In this document: piece by piece, positions 46,562-57,311 of the stretch
How positions within the stretch are numbered: position 1 is the first letter of the stretch
Layout: every line of letters starts with the position of its first letter
Assembly (NCBI GenBank): GCA_038093975.1
Contig: JBBPTG010000129.1
Span: 1-64,000 of the forward strand
Source of the DNA: Chalciporus piperatus
Taxonomy: Eukaryota > Basidiomycota > Agaricomycetes > Boletales > Boletaceae
Direction of reading: 5' to 3'
Length of the DNA stretch: 64,000 nt
Program-made: the position numbers and the translations under genes
The notes under the pieces: model-generated
What the model saw: only the letters and a program-made list of their open reading frames with translations
Database searches by the model: none
What the model was told of the DNA's origin: nothing

Positions 46562-47558
46562 ATGGTATGTCGTGCCACTGTGCATCTATCGTTTTCTCAC
46601 TTCGTGTTTGGGGCCTCCAGTCCGTAATACCGGCTACGATGCGGCGCTTAATGCGCGAGATCGCCGAGCTCAAGAGCAACCCTCCGGAAGGCATTCGTAT
46701 TGTCACGAGTGAGGAGAACATCCTTGATGTTACTGGGATAATTGAAGGCCCCGGTGAGTTTGTTAGATGCCACTCTTGTCAGATAACTGATTTTGTGAAT
46801 GCCTAGAGAGTACGCCGTATGTAGGAGGATACTTTAGAGTACGGTTCAAATTCACTGAAGAGTTCCCTGCTGCTCCGCCGAAATGTGCGTAACCGCCTTT
46901 TTGATTCTCTATCATACTTCTGACTCGGACACGCTATCTAGGCTGGTTTTCGACGAAGATATTTCACCCCAACGTATCCTCTGCTGGCGAAATTTGTGTA
47001 AACACTCTGAAGAAGGACTGGAAGTCTACATATGGCATTGGTCACATTCTAGTGACCGTGAAATGTCTCCTTATTTATCCGAACCCTGAATCAGCTCTCG
47101 ATGAAGAGGCCGGGAAGTTGTTATTGGAGGACTATGACAGCTACTTTTCGCGAGCGAAGCTAATCACGAGCGTGCACGCCACTCCACGCGCAAAGCCCCC
47201 AGAATTTCAAACAGAAGATCCGGAGACCAACGCTTCGCTACCTAGTACGACCCCGGGTGCGCCAGCCCCGCCAGACTCAATTTCCATTCCGTCAACCTCT
47301 TCGCCACAAGAATCTGCCTCATCAGCACCACCCCAGCAACCTCTCCACCCATCTTTTGGAAATCCCCTTTCACCATCTTATCCATCAACCTCTTGCTCCA
47401 GTAAAGACGGAAAGGAGCGCGTGACATCACCATCACCGTTATCAACCGCAGATGCCAACGTAGATTCACTCGGCGCGGTGTCCAAGCCAGTAAAGCGGTC
47501 AGCAGCACCTGGAAATGTAGGGGTGGAAAAACGCAAGAAGGCTTTGAAACGACTTTGA
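46562..47558 (+). CDS. Ubiquitin-conjugating enzyme, E2S type
   Basis: The first exon is only the ATG (46562-46564). The second begins at 46621 with [18 protein letters not shown], and that reading keeps phase and gives the usual E2 N-terminal helix. The UBC fold follows: [32 protein letters not shown] and TKIFHPNVS. The active-site Cys is in [12 protein letters not shown], then [20 protein letters not shown]. The [16 protein letters not shown] ending of the fold is the signature of the UBE2S (E2-EPF) class, which extends Lys11-linked chains with the APC/C in animals. A Ser/Pro/Thr-rich tail of about 130 residues ends in a basic cluster ([10 protein letters not shown]), comparable with the basic C-terminal peptide UBE2S uses to dock on APC/C. 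That functional parallel is inference. Confidence 0.9.
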
Positions 47559-47775
47559 GCTTCTTATATATTTAATGTTAACGCTACAATTGTTGTCCGT
47601 TCTATTACGAGCAGTACAGTAATCGCAGTCAAATCGTAGTTGAAACGTTAGTCGCGTTTACGCGTTTACATAAAAGATTCAAGTGTCACGCTTGTGACAT
47701 GTATGACAGCGGAAAAGGGCAAGAATTTTTTGGAACGCGCGAAGTTTACACAACACCTTTTCTTTCCATCCTGTC

Positions 47776-48614
47776 ATGTTCGCGAGGGCATTCTCCAGCG
47801 TCGTTCGACTGTCTGCCAGGCGGTTCACCCCGCGTCAAATGAGCAGGTGGTCTCCACCCTCTCCCCCTGTTCCCTGGTCTCGTTCGCTGAGTACAGCCAG
47901 CAAGGTGGCCGAGGACAAGTATGACCCGGCGAACGCTCCTCCACCCACAGGGACTTGTTTCATCGCTAACATTCCCTACAATGTGGCTGCTGAACAACTC
48001 AAAGATGCGTTTTTGGCGTTCGGAAAAGTACGCACTGTCAAACTGTGTATGTACCGTCCTCTGCACAAGGCTCTTGCGTTGCTTATACACATCATCAGTG
48101 ACCTCAGAAACAGGCCTGTCTCGAGGGGTAGGTTTTGTCGAATTTGACTCGGTCGATGAAGCTGTCAAGTTCGTCGACGGAAACGCGGTGGATCCCATCT
48201 TCATCGCAGACCGGCAACTCTACGTGCGGCATGCACACCATTCCATGAAGCCAAAGACAGAGCCGTGCGATACCCTTGTGATTCCCTACTCTGGACGCGG
48301 GGGGGAGGACGCTGTAATGGAAATGTTTGGTGATTATGCCGATAGCGTCCTGGCAGTACGGTTTCGTGAGTTCCAACATGTCCGTTGACCTCTCCTTGTC
48401 GTGTTGATGATGGTGCTCTCCTCATGTAGCGAGACAACAGGAGGGCTTTGTGGCAGGGAAGGCCTTCATCCAGTTCCGTAGTGTGGACATCGCAACAGAA
48501 GCCATGGATGCCTTCAGGAGCCAGAACAAAGATATTCAAGTCAACTATGCCAAACAAAGACAGAACCCAACCACTCCGTACCGATCTCTTACATCCCGAC
48601 TCTCGCAGCGATGA
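47776..48614 (+). CDS. Two-RRM RNA-binding protein, probably mitochondrial
   Basis: The start MFARAFSSVVRLSARRF is Arg/Ser-rich and acid-free, a good mitochondrial presequence. RRM1 reads TCFIANIPYNVAAEQLKDAF, GKVRTVKL then GLSRGVGFVEFDSVDEAV. The RNP1 octamer-like GVGFVEF and RNP2-like CFIANI are clear. RRM2 reads DTLVIPYSGRGGEDAVMEMF and then GFVAGKAFIQFRSVDIATEA. The gene has two introns and ends SRLSQR at 48614. Fungal mitochondrial two-RRM proteins act in RNA stability or translation, but no specific ortholog is evident. It lies about 200 bp downstream of the E2 gene on the same strand. Confidence 0.8.
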
Positions 48615-49239
48615 TTGAATGCGACATGTCATATTCGTACTACGTACACTCACCACTTCGTAATCCCTATTGCTATTGAATAGACTTCTGTTTGGTGCTA
48701 CCCAATATTGTAGCTCAGTCTTTCTTTACTGCTATGGAGTAGTTTCCTTGTGCAAAACTGGGACTTCCGTGCCCGACCACGAACGCGTTCGTTACACAGC
48801 TCCCAAGATGTAGCTTATCCAACACGCGAATTCCAAAAAAAGAAAGATTTGATTATCCGCCGGCAAGTGCCGGCACGGCGTTCGATTGCAGGGTTCGAGC
48901 TTGGGCAAGACGAAGTGCAAAATGCAGTCGAAAAACGAGCACTCCTTCGCTTGGAACTTCCACCATCTATCCGAAATCACTCCCAGAAATTACTATGTTC
49001 TCTGTAATTTTTTGTTTTATTTTTCTGTTATTCCCCCGCGTTCGGCCAGAATGCTTACCACTGTCCCAAAAGTGTATAGGTCGCAGAGATCTCGCGACGG
49101 GATGAAGAATAAGGGAAGGATGCACATACGCTGGTGGGGGGGCATTGAGGTGGGCAAGCTTTGGACGAGTAGCCCGGGTGACCAAATACAGGTAAACAAG
49201 AGTACTGCCACCCACAAACAAAGGACACAACATTGACGA
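48615..49239. promoter_or_regulatory. Intergenic region upstream of YTA7
   Basis: These 625 bp contain no recognisable gene. A short GC palindrome (GCCGGCAAGTGCCGGC) sits at about 48860-48875. The last 250 bp are A/T then CT-rich and likely form the promoter. Confidence 0.45.
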
Positions 49240-52200
49240 ATGTCTTCCACCTCAGAATACCACGAGAGCGAGCACTCGATGATGGACGAAGACCCGCCGC
49301 ATCCTGAAGCCCAGCTCGAACCAAAGCCGCCACTGCAGTGGGCGCAGTCCTCAAGAGGTCGCAGAGTGAAGAAAAATAACTACAGGGAGTCAGGGAGCGA
49401 AGATGACTTGGTCGTTGGACTAAATGGGAAAAGCGTTCACGACATTCACCACGACGAAGATGACGATGAGCAGCCCAGACGATCCACTCGCTCTCGCAGT
49501 TCGCGCATCGTGCGCCAAATCAGCCTTCTCAGCCCGACCGCCACAGACCCACCCAGGCGTATGACCCGCGCAACGAGCCGTGCGATCACCAAGAGCGATG
49601 AAGGCTATGTCGACGAACCCTCTGACGAATCCGACGACGCCCATGGCTCGCTTGATGACGCTCCGCATAGCTCCGACCTGGATGCAGATGCAGACGCAGA
49701 GGGAGAACCTGACTTTGACGGCGAGGTCGAACCTGACCTTGGGGTACAAGACGATGGGCGACCGTATGCGCTTAGGCAAAGGGTCAGAATTAATTATGCT
49801 ATTCCTCCCCCGATCGAAGAGACAAAGCCCCCGCCAAGGAGCCGCCCCACTAACCGGGGCGGCGCACGGGCGAAACGTGGACCAGGTTGGAGCGCCAGCG
49901 GAGCCGAATTGAGCAGATGGATGGGTATGCCTGCTGATGATTCTGTGGGTGATCCGGCATTGTGTGCTTGCTCGTCCGGTGGACTCATCGTTAATTCTAG
50001 GACTCAGATATACCTTCTCGGTCACCGAGGAAGGGTTTCGGAGCGTTGATGGGTGCTGGTGCTGTCGGCGCCGGTAGCGCCGGTTTGCTGTCCGGGGAGT
50101 TTGCTGCCGTCGCTGGCACTCCATCCAACCTTGGTAAGATTGGTGACTCGGGTGAGTTGACTTCTTTTCCGGTCCCTGTCTGCTAACCCGCCGAGTTTTA
50201 GTTTTAGCCGATGCTGATCCACTAGGAGTCAATCAAAATGTAACTTTTGATGAGGTTGGCGGTCTAGATGAGCGTGAGGTGTTTTTCGCTTCCGATACAA
50301 GTACCTATTGTTGATTCGGTTTGTAACAGATGTACAATCGCTCAAGGAGATGACTGTCTTGCCTTTATTGTATCCCGAAGTATTCCAGCGCTTCAATCTC
50401 ACTCCTCCTCGTGGAGTGCTGTTTCATGGTCCACCTGGAACGGGGAAGACTCTCTTGGCGCGCGCACTTGCGGCCAGCTGTCGTGCCAATGGTAAAGGCA
50501 TTTGTACGTCGAAAATGTTCCCTTGTTCCCTCCTATTGGGCATCTCATTCGACCCTCTTAACTGCTACTAGCATTCTTTATGCGAAAGGGCGCAGATTGT
50601 CTTTCCAAGTGGGTTGGAGAAGCCGAACGTCAACTCCGTCTCCTTTTCGACGAAGCTCGCAATTCTCAACCCAGCATCATTTTCTTTGACGAAATCGACG
50701 GTCTCGCGCCTGTTCGCTCCTCCAAACAGGATCAGATCCATGCGTCCATTGTCTCCACCCTCCTAGCCCTTATGGATGGAATGGATGGTCGCGGCCAAGT
50801 AATTGTCATTGGCGCTACGAATAGACCAGATGCTATTGATCCAGCCCTGCGAAGACCAGGAAGGTTCGACAGAGAATTTTATTTTCCTTTACCTTCGTTG
50901 GAAGCGAGGGAGAAGATCTTAGCTATCACAACTAAGAACTGGGATGGATGGTCTGGTGATCGAGGGGGGGAGAACATCAAAGGATTGGCAAAACTCACCA
51001 AGGGATATGCGGGTGCTGATCTGAGGGTAGGTGGTAAATATGACGCCTAGCCTGCTGATGATGGATTGTTTCTCGTTGGCCACTTAGGCCTTGTGCACAG
51101 AAGCTGCCCTGAACGCCATTCAGCGAAGGTACCCACAAATATACCAGTCCAACGATCGCCTATTGCTGAAACCCGAAACGATCGGTGTTACGCTACGCGA
51201 CTTCATGATATCAATAAAGAGTATGTATTTTTTCTGCCATGTGTTATTTCTTGTCATGACAATCCCTTGTCAGACCTTGTACCGTCGTCCGCGCGATCAT
51301 CGTCGTCTGCTGCATCGCCGCTTCCGGCTCAACTTGAGCCTCTGCTGGGAAGTACACTGCAGAAGGTTAAGGATGCTATCAACAGAGTATTACCTGCGAG
51401 CAAGAAGCGGTCAGCGTTGGAAGAAGCCCAGTGGGAGGATCCTAGCGAGGAGAGCGCACTTGAGCGGGAAATGTCCATGCAGTGTGAGAATCATACCCAT
51501 CTCCTCTCTACGCAGCCTCTCATCAGTTGACACAGCGATGGATTCACTTCGGGTGTATCGTCCACGACTCGTAGTCCACGGTCAGCCGGGGATGGGCCAA
51601 GGATACATCGGCGCCGCTGCCCTTCATCATCTGGAAGGCTATAATATACAGTGTCTGGACCTCGCAACGCTGATGGGAGATTCAACAAGAGTCAGTTTTA
51701 TATATATTTTGCATGTTATTCATCTCAATCCAATCACGTTGTAGACCTCTGAAGCAGCCATTGTCCAGTTATTCGTCGAAGCCAAGAGACACCAACCGTC
51801 TGTTATATATATCCCTTCCCTTCTTAGCTGGTGCGCAGCAGTTCATGAGACGACTCGCACCACGGTTCGTGCGATGCTAGACTCCCTGGCACCAACGGAT
51901 CCGATATTGCTCCTAGCCATCGTTGACGGATCGCTCAATTCCCTCCCCTTTGACGTCCGCTCCTGGTTTGGAATAATTCGAGACAATCGTCTTCTGCTTC
52001 CCAGTCCAGATGAAGACCAACGCGAAGCTTTCTTTGCGGTCATCATCTCTGATGTTCTGCGTCCACCAAACCAGTTCGCAGATGGCTTACAAAGAAAACG
52101 AAGGGTGTTAGAAGAATTGCCTATTGCTCCTCCGCCTGAACCAAGACAGCCCAGCGCTGCTGAGCTGGCTGTTCAGGAAGAAAACGACCAGAGGTTCATC

Positions 52201-53354
52201 ACGCTACTGAAATACCGTCTGGGACCAGTTCTCACGGAGCTCAAACGCAAGTTCAAGCGATTTACCAAGATGGCGACAGTGAGTTGAGATTCACACGTGG
52301 TCATTACCTGGGTTCACGAACGCCTTATTCACAGCAAGAATACAAGTTTGGGTTGACCACCGAAGTCATCGAAGAAGAAAATGTGGCCGTCGGGGAGGTT
52401 AGGGACGCAGCACCCGAAGAAGCCCAACCCCAGCCAATCAATGGGACAAATCCCGAAACCCGGGCCGTCGAACCGCCCGGTTCTCAACAACTCCAAGCCC
52501 AAGCCCAAGCGCAGCTCCAACCCCCGAATCCCCTGTACGACATGGACCTAGAACGCATGCACATGGATCTTTACAAGGGCAAATACCTGACCCCGCAGGA
52601 CTTCCTTGATGACATACACAAGATCGTACACAATGCTGGTGTGCGCATGCACGAGGATCACGACAGGTTTCACAGGGCCCAGGCGATGTTGATGGCGGCA
52701 GAGGTTAGCATGCAAGAGTTTGACCCCCAGTTCAAGCTCGAGTGCCAGAGAATGGCGGAGCGCGAGCGAAAGCGGAGGGCGGAGAGAAAGAAGGCCAAGG
52801 GCAGGGTGGCACCGAACGGGACGTATGCCCCCAGCAGGAGGAGCGCCCGGCACTCTGGCCAACGGCTGGAAATCACGATTACTGATCCGCTTCAACTTGA
52901 GAGGCGCCTCAAAAGGGCGCGGTCTGGAGATAGACCGAGTGGGTCCGGAGAGTCAAGTGAAGAAAACAAGCCCGAAGATGCTGGAACGCCTCCGCAGCCG
53001 AAGAAGCGAGCGCGGACGATAATCAGTGACGACGACGACGACGACGACGAGGCTCCCAAAGACCTGCCCATCATTCATCCCCCTCGCGAGCGTACAAGGT
53101 CTCCTACACCTCTCCCAGACCTCCACATAGATGAAGGGCTACTGGTTACCCTCCAACATCAGCTCAAGGCAAGGACGAGCCAGCTCTCGGTCGAGCAACT
53201 AGAGCAGCTCCGGGCTACTTGCCTCGACAGCATCTGGAACCACAGAACAGAGTGGAGCAGAGATGCACTTTTACATGAGCTGCTGGGCCTTTTGGACAGG
53301 TTTCTAGAGGATTGCTCTGCAGGGGTTGGTGACTGTGAACCGGTGTCACATTGA
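49240..53354 (+). CDS. YTA7: ATAD2/YTA7-type AAA ATPase with bromodomain
   Basis: The start [18 protein letters not shown] opens a long acidic, Arg/Ser-rich N-terminus ([14 protein letters not shown], Asp/Glu runs). AAA1 has Walker [17 protein letters not shown], pore loop CLSKWVG, Walker [10 protein letters not shown] and arginine-finger region [20 protein letters not shown]2 has a changed Walker [11 protein letters not shown], lacking the Lys, so it is likely ATPase-dead, as known for this family. A bromodomain-like segment follows ([32 protein letters not shown]), then a Lys/Arg-rich region with an eight-Asp run encoded by (GAC)n at about 53030-53050, and a helical C-terminus ending EPVSH. 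These proteins bind chromatin and help evict or recycle histones H3-H4. About ten introns are present. Confidence 0.92.
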
Positions 53355-53810
53355 ACATTGCCATCAGTCGTAACATTGCTTCCTCTTCCATTCTTCCCTG
53401 TTTTTAACTAGATTATGGTGTCTATATCTCTATGACTCCCGTATCTTACAATGTCCTCTACTACACTGAATTATTTTGATGCCGAGTCTGGTGAAAAATT
53501 GCAGAAGCTGACGAGAGCAAATAGTCATGTGTTATGGTCTATCCGAGAGGATACAAGCATTAACTATTGTAGGTCATAGGGTCAAGGGTTCAAGCCCAGT
53601 GAAAAGTGGACATCGGTATATCCACCGGGATCTACCGAAATATGTTTTGATTAATAGTGTTTATATGTTAGTCTACCTAAGGATACCCCTGTCTATCCTC
53701 GTAGCATCCTCGCACATTTCAGTAGACGTACTATATTGTCTAGTCTCTCCCTACTAGTATATACAATATTGTGCACTACCTTTTCACCATGCTCCTTTAT
53801 CACGACCACC
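53355..53810. other. Intergenic boundary between the gene island and the transposon-rich block
   Basis: No gene is seen. The stretch holds the 3' end of YTA7, a tRNA-like segment near 53532-53615 (listed separately) and short A/T-rich sequence before the Tnp2-like frame. Confidence 0.45.
53532..53615 (+). ncRNA. tRNA-like / tRNA-derived relic
   Basis: The stretch contains a tRNA A-box-like segment (GGTCTATCCGAGAGG) and, about 45 bases later, a B-box/T-arm-like GGGTTCAAGCCC. The two are spaced roughly as in a Leu- or Ser-type tRNA. I cannot pair the acceptor stem, so this is not a functional tRNA gene. It could be a tRNA pseudogene or a SINE head. Confidence 0.3.
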
Positions 53811-54377
53811 ATGGAAGGCCAGTGGTGGTGTTTGTGTCGTAAATTTTGTCACGGATCACGAACTCAGCTGAACTCGAGAAGGACCTGGTATCAACATCTA
53901 CAGCTAGCGGAAGATGACGAAAAGGACGCTATACGAACAGCACATCTATCTGAAGACTTTCGCGCACAAGTTCAAGCCGCTTCCGCACAATCGAGCTCTT
54001 CAAATGACCTTCCTGTGCGTCGAGCAAGACAGGAAGGGGACGAAGAAGAACCGAGGCCTCTCAACCGACAGCGCATGGATGGACCAATGGATGGAGACGA
54101 CGGCGAGATCCAGAACGGAGACGATGGAGAGATTCCAAACGGAGACGAGGACGCGAATCCAAACGGAAACGAGGACGTGAATCCAAACGGAGACGATGGA
54201 GAGATTCCAAACGGAAACGAGGACGGGATCCCCAATGGAAACGAGGACGAGATACCGAATGGAAACGATGGAGAGATCCCGAACGGAGACAATGGAGAGA
54301 TCCCGAACGGAGACGAGGGCGAGAACCTGGATCAACATAATCAAGAGCGACAAGGTAGTACATCAGATAACTTATGA
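53811..54377 (+). CDS. Truncated Tnp2-like transposon protein N-terminus with NGDDGEIP repeats
   Basis: The frame starts MEGQWWCLCRKFCHGSRTQ and has a C-X-C-X3-C…H finger-like head (CLCRKFC, then RRTWYQH). Such heads begin many EnSpm/CACTA-type Tnp2 or Plavaka proteins in Agaricomycetes. A helical stretch with LSEDFRAQVQAASAQ follows, then about nine copies of an eight-residue acidic repeat of the type PNGDDGEI, encoded by perfect or near-perfect 24-bp tandem units (about 54108-54325). The frame stops at 54377 with no transposase core (DDE, RNase H fold) downstream. I infer a decapitated transposon gene or a domesticated fragment. Function is unknown. Confidence 0.45.
   Translation: MEGQWWCLCRKFCHGSRTQLNSRRTWYQHLQLAEDDEKDAIRTAHLSEDFRAQVQAASAQSSSSNDLPVRRARQEGDEEEPRPLNRQRMDGPMDGDDGEIQNGDDGEIPNGDEDANPNGNEDVNPNGDDGEIPNGNEDGIPNGNEDEIPNGNDGEIPNGDNGEIPNGDEGENLDQHNQERQGSTSDNL
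54108..54325 (+). repeat. 24-bp in-frame tandem repeat
   Basis: Units of the form CCAAACGGAGACGATGGAGA plus four bases repeat about nine times and keep the reading frame. Neighbouring units differ by single-base changes (Asp/Asn/Glu swaps), indicating slippage with some age. Confidence 0.85.
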
Positions 54378-54488
54378 TACTAGCACTAGTGGTATTCAAG
54401 TAGGTTATTATCGGGCTATGATTTGGATATTCTCGGAATCTAGACCATGCCCAAACAAAGATGTAACTGCATCGGAGTTTGAAAAATC

Positions 54489-56093
54489 ATGCCCGTTGTT
54501 CGCCACACACCCCGTCGCTCTGCAAGGCTTCACAACACCATGGCTATCAGAGGAAGTCGAGGTGGATCTACAAACGCAAAGAAGACTCCTGTTCCAACTC
54601 CTTCTCACCCTCAGGCCATGCCAGTAACCTCAGTGGGAGGTGCCGTGCCTCAGTCTACGACTACTCAGAGGAAGCGTCGTACAAGAGGTGGCAAGTCTGC
54701 TGCTGCATCCTCGACACCTCTGGAGCCTACACCATCAGCCACGGAGCCTCAACCTCCAAAGAAGTCAAGTGCGAACATCACTTGGGAAGGGAGCCGTACA
54801 GATCAACTGGTTGCTTGGATCACATCCCATGCTGCGGATCGTCACATTTTATTTCATGATCGTTCAACATCTACTCCAACTCCTGCATTTCCATCAGGAG
54901 ATCAGCCATCTGGCAAGAACAAGAAGGATGTTGCAGCAGTTATCGCAAAGCAGATCTTTGAAGCCGATCCTGACCATGCCACCTCATATGCTTCGGACGC
55001 TACAAAATATGTGACCTCTGTTACCAACCGTCTGGGGGCGTAAGTGCTTTGATAATTTCCCTCGGTGATTTAGGCTAATCGCGAGTATATGTCCAGGCTC
55101 AAAACCAAATATCGCAAGCAGCACTTACGGTTCAGAAGCACGGGTGCCGGTGTTATATCTCACAGCGATGATGACTCAGGCCCTCCAGCACAAAACCTTC
55201 TCGGTAAGCCACATTTTTTCTAATCCTTCCTGTTGCTTAACTCCACTTAGAGGACGTCCTTTGTGTATTCCCATATTATGAAGAGCTTGATGTCATCTGG
55301 AAGAGAATTCCATCCTTTGATAGCGAGCTTGTGTCTTCCAAGCCGAAGGCCAATCATGCAGAAAATCTTCTGAATATCGTTGCGCCCAAGGCCAGTGGCA
55401 TCAGTGCCACACTCCGGCCTGGGCCTGGAGGAGAGGATGTTGATATCCAGGACGTTCAGGGAGAGAAAGATGAGGAGGAACAAGTCCAAGCCCCTCAGAC
55501 CATCGATGAAGAGGACATAGCCATGAACAATGATACTTTTTTCAGCGACTTGAACGGCAATGACGATAATGTCATGGGTGACGGTGAGCAGCCATACGAG
55601 GAGCCCCAAGTTCCAGTTCCCAAGGTATAACTCTCTCGTTATCTTGTCTCTTCTAGACCAGCTAACGAATCACTGGCAGCAGAAAAAGGCTGCTGTTGAG
55701 CATCGGGCATTAGCCCCTTCAAGCAGGCGAGGATCTACTTCGCTTTCCGCGGCGTCAAAGGGCAAGACGCCCGTGCGAGAAGGCTGCACTGCATTTACTA
55801 CCACAAGGTACAGCCCCTATTCATGCACATCCAGCTCTGTGGGCTCAGGCTCGATGGCATCCAAGAAGTCTACCTGGTCAGACAGCCTCACTGGCAGGTC
55901 CGCCACCAAGCAAACGACACCATCTGGTTCTCAGAACCTGTTGGCTTCTAAGATCGAGGAGTTGGATAGGGCAAGTGAGGCGTTAGAAGCGGTGCCAGCT
56001 GCTGCTTCCCGCACTGCGCTGCGGCTGAACTACTCGCTACGGAAGCAAGAACTTGAGATCCAAAGGGACGAGCTCAATGCTAAATTGTTATGA
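54489..56093 (+). CDS. Myb/SANT-like DNA-binding protein, 3' end broken by an LTR
   Basis: The start is MPVVRHTPRRSARLHNT. Introns at about 55040-55095, 55205-55251 and 55625-55680 keep phase. A Myb/SANT-like domain of the transposon-associated class reads ITWEGSRTDQLVAWITSHAA…KKDVAAVIAKQIFE…SVTNRLGALKTKYRK and ends RFRSTGAGV. The Trp and the TGAGV ending are typical. An acidic linker, a Ser/Thr-rich region and a coiled coil (LRKQELEIQRDELNAK) follow. The frame then runs into the solo LTR at 56086 and stops seven codons in, while a further coiled-coil piece lies beyond the LTR. Such proteins commonly accompany PIF/Harbinger transposases in fungi. None is seen here, so the host or transposon role is open. 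Confidence 0.65.
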
Positions 56094-56540
56094 TCTCTCA
56101 CAACACAGCGGGGACTTTAGGCAACACTAAGCCTATGCGAAGGATATGCTGAGTACTAAAGCTTAATGTCGGTGAAGTCACAAATGGATTAGACTGGGGT
56201 CTGTGATAAGTACAGGGCTACTTATATACTACTGAGAAGTGCGCACAGACCAGCAGCCGAATAAGGAAAACACAAAGGGAAAGATAGATAAGGTAAATGG
56301 TACGATGATAAGAAAAGGTACCAGGCACGGATTAGGGTCTAGGCCATGACATCATTGCTGACTCATCTAAGTCTGGACCTTTGTCACGTGACCTGATTAT
56401 GTAATAGTTTTACGTAATGCTACAGGGACTACCGGAGCAGATTTAAGATGAATCCGGCTTGACCCCTAAGTTGTAGACAAAGTCCAGAGTTCGAATACCG
56501 TTGTAGGCAAAAGTTTGAAAAGTTTTTAAATACTATAACA
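56086..56540 (-). mobile_element. Solo LTR, 455 bp, with TAAAT target duplication
   Basis: Read on the minus strand it begins TGTTATAGTATTT and ends GATCATAACA, with imperfect TGTTAT…ATAACA termini. It is flanked by TAAAT at 56081-56085 and 56541-56545. It is inverted relative to the 455-bp copy at 56857. A TATA-type box (TATATAAGTA in the sister copy) and a tRNA T-arm-like motif (GAGTTCGAATACC) lie inside. It interrupts the Myb/SANT-like gene. Confidence 0.9.
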
Positions 56541-56780
56541 TAAATGGGAAATGCTGACGCTGAATTCCAGCGTGAGCACGATCTCAAGATGCTCGATATC
56601 AAGTTGAAGGAGTTCGAGGAGCGCTCCATCTCCCGCAGCATCGACTTGCTGAACAAGCAAATGGAATATGCACGTACAATGCAACAGCTCAGCCTCGGTG
56701 GAGGTACACCCATGGCTGCTATACCACTTCCCATGCCGTTTCTGCCTGCCGCTCAACATACTAGGACTTTGGATTACTGA
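56541..56780 (+). pseudogene. Displaced C-terminal coiled-coil piece of the Myb/SANT-like gene
   Basis: The open frame begins MGNADAEFQREHDLKMLDI and continues as an amphipathic helix (KLKEFEERSISRSIDLL, NKQMEYARTMQQL), then a Pro/Met-rich end and a stop at 56780. Helices like AEFQREHDLKMLDIKLK are the usual end of Myb/SANT-like transposon-linked proteins. It therefore most likely belonged to the frame that ends at 56093. Removing the LTR and one TAAAT leaves the two halves in different frames, so there is a second lesion or an unrecognised intron. Confidence 0.55.
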
Positions 56781-56856
56781 GTCATGGAGTGGACCCCTTG
56801 GAAGAAGACATAGAGGTTTCTTTGCATGGTGCTGATCTTTACATTGGGAGAAAAAG

Positions 56857-57311
56857 TGTTATAGTATTTAAAAACTTTTCAAACTTTTGCCTACAACGGT
56901 ATTCGAACTCTGGACTTTGTCTACAACTTAGGGGTCAAGCCGGATTCATCTTAAATCCGCTCCGGTAGTCCCTGTAGCATTACGTAAAACTATTACATAA
57001 TCAGGTCACGTGACAAAGGTCCAGACTTAGATGAGTCAGCAATGATGTCATGGCCTAGACCCTAATCCGTGCTTGGTACCTTTTCTTATCATCGTTCCAT
57101 TTACCTTATCTATCTTTCCCTTTGTGATTTCCTTATTCGGCTGATGGTCTGTGCACACTTCTCAATAGTATATAAGTAGCCCTGTACTTATCACAGACCC
57201 CAGTCTAATCCATTTGTGACTTCACCGTCATTAAGCTTTAGTACTCAGCATATCCTTCGCATAGGCTTAGTGTTGCCTAAAGTCCCCGCTGTGTTGTGAG
57301 AGATCATAACA
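56857..57311 (+). mobile_element. Solo LTR, 455 bp, with AAAAG target duplication
   Basis: It begins TGTTATAGTATTT at 56857, ends GATCATAACA at 57311 and is flanked by AAAAG at 56852-56856 and 57312-57316. It has the same length as, and only a few single-base differences from, the inverted copy at 56086-56540. A likely promoter core is TATATAAGTAGCC near 57170. No internal retrotransposon sequence is attached. Confidence 0.9.

Noticed and set aside
48855..48910. Possible tRNA or structured RNA around GCCGGCAAGTGCCGGC
   Set aside because: Only one short palindrome is present; no cloverleaf can be drawn with the nearby GGTTCGAGC.
49420..50232. 270-codon antisense frame over the YTA7 N-terminus
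   Set aside because: It is a shadow of the acidic, GA-rich coding strand; the product has no family and the sense reading is supported by downstream AAA exons.
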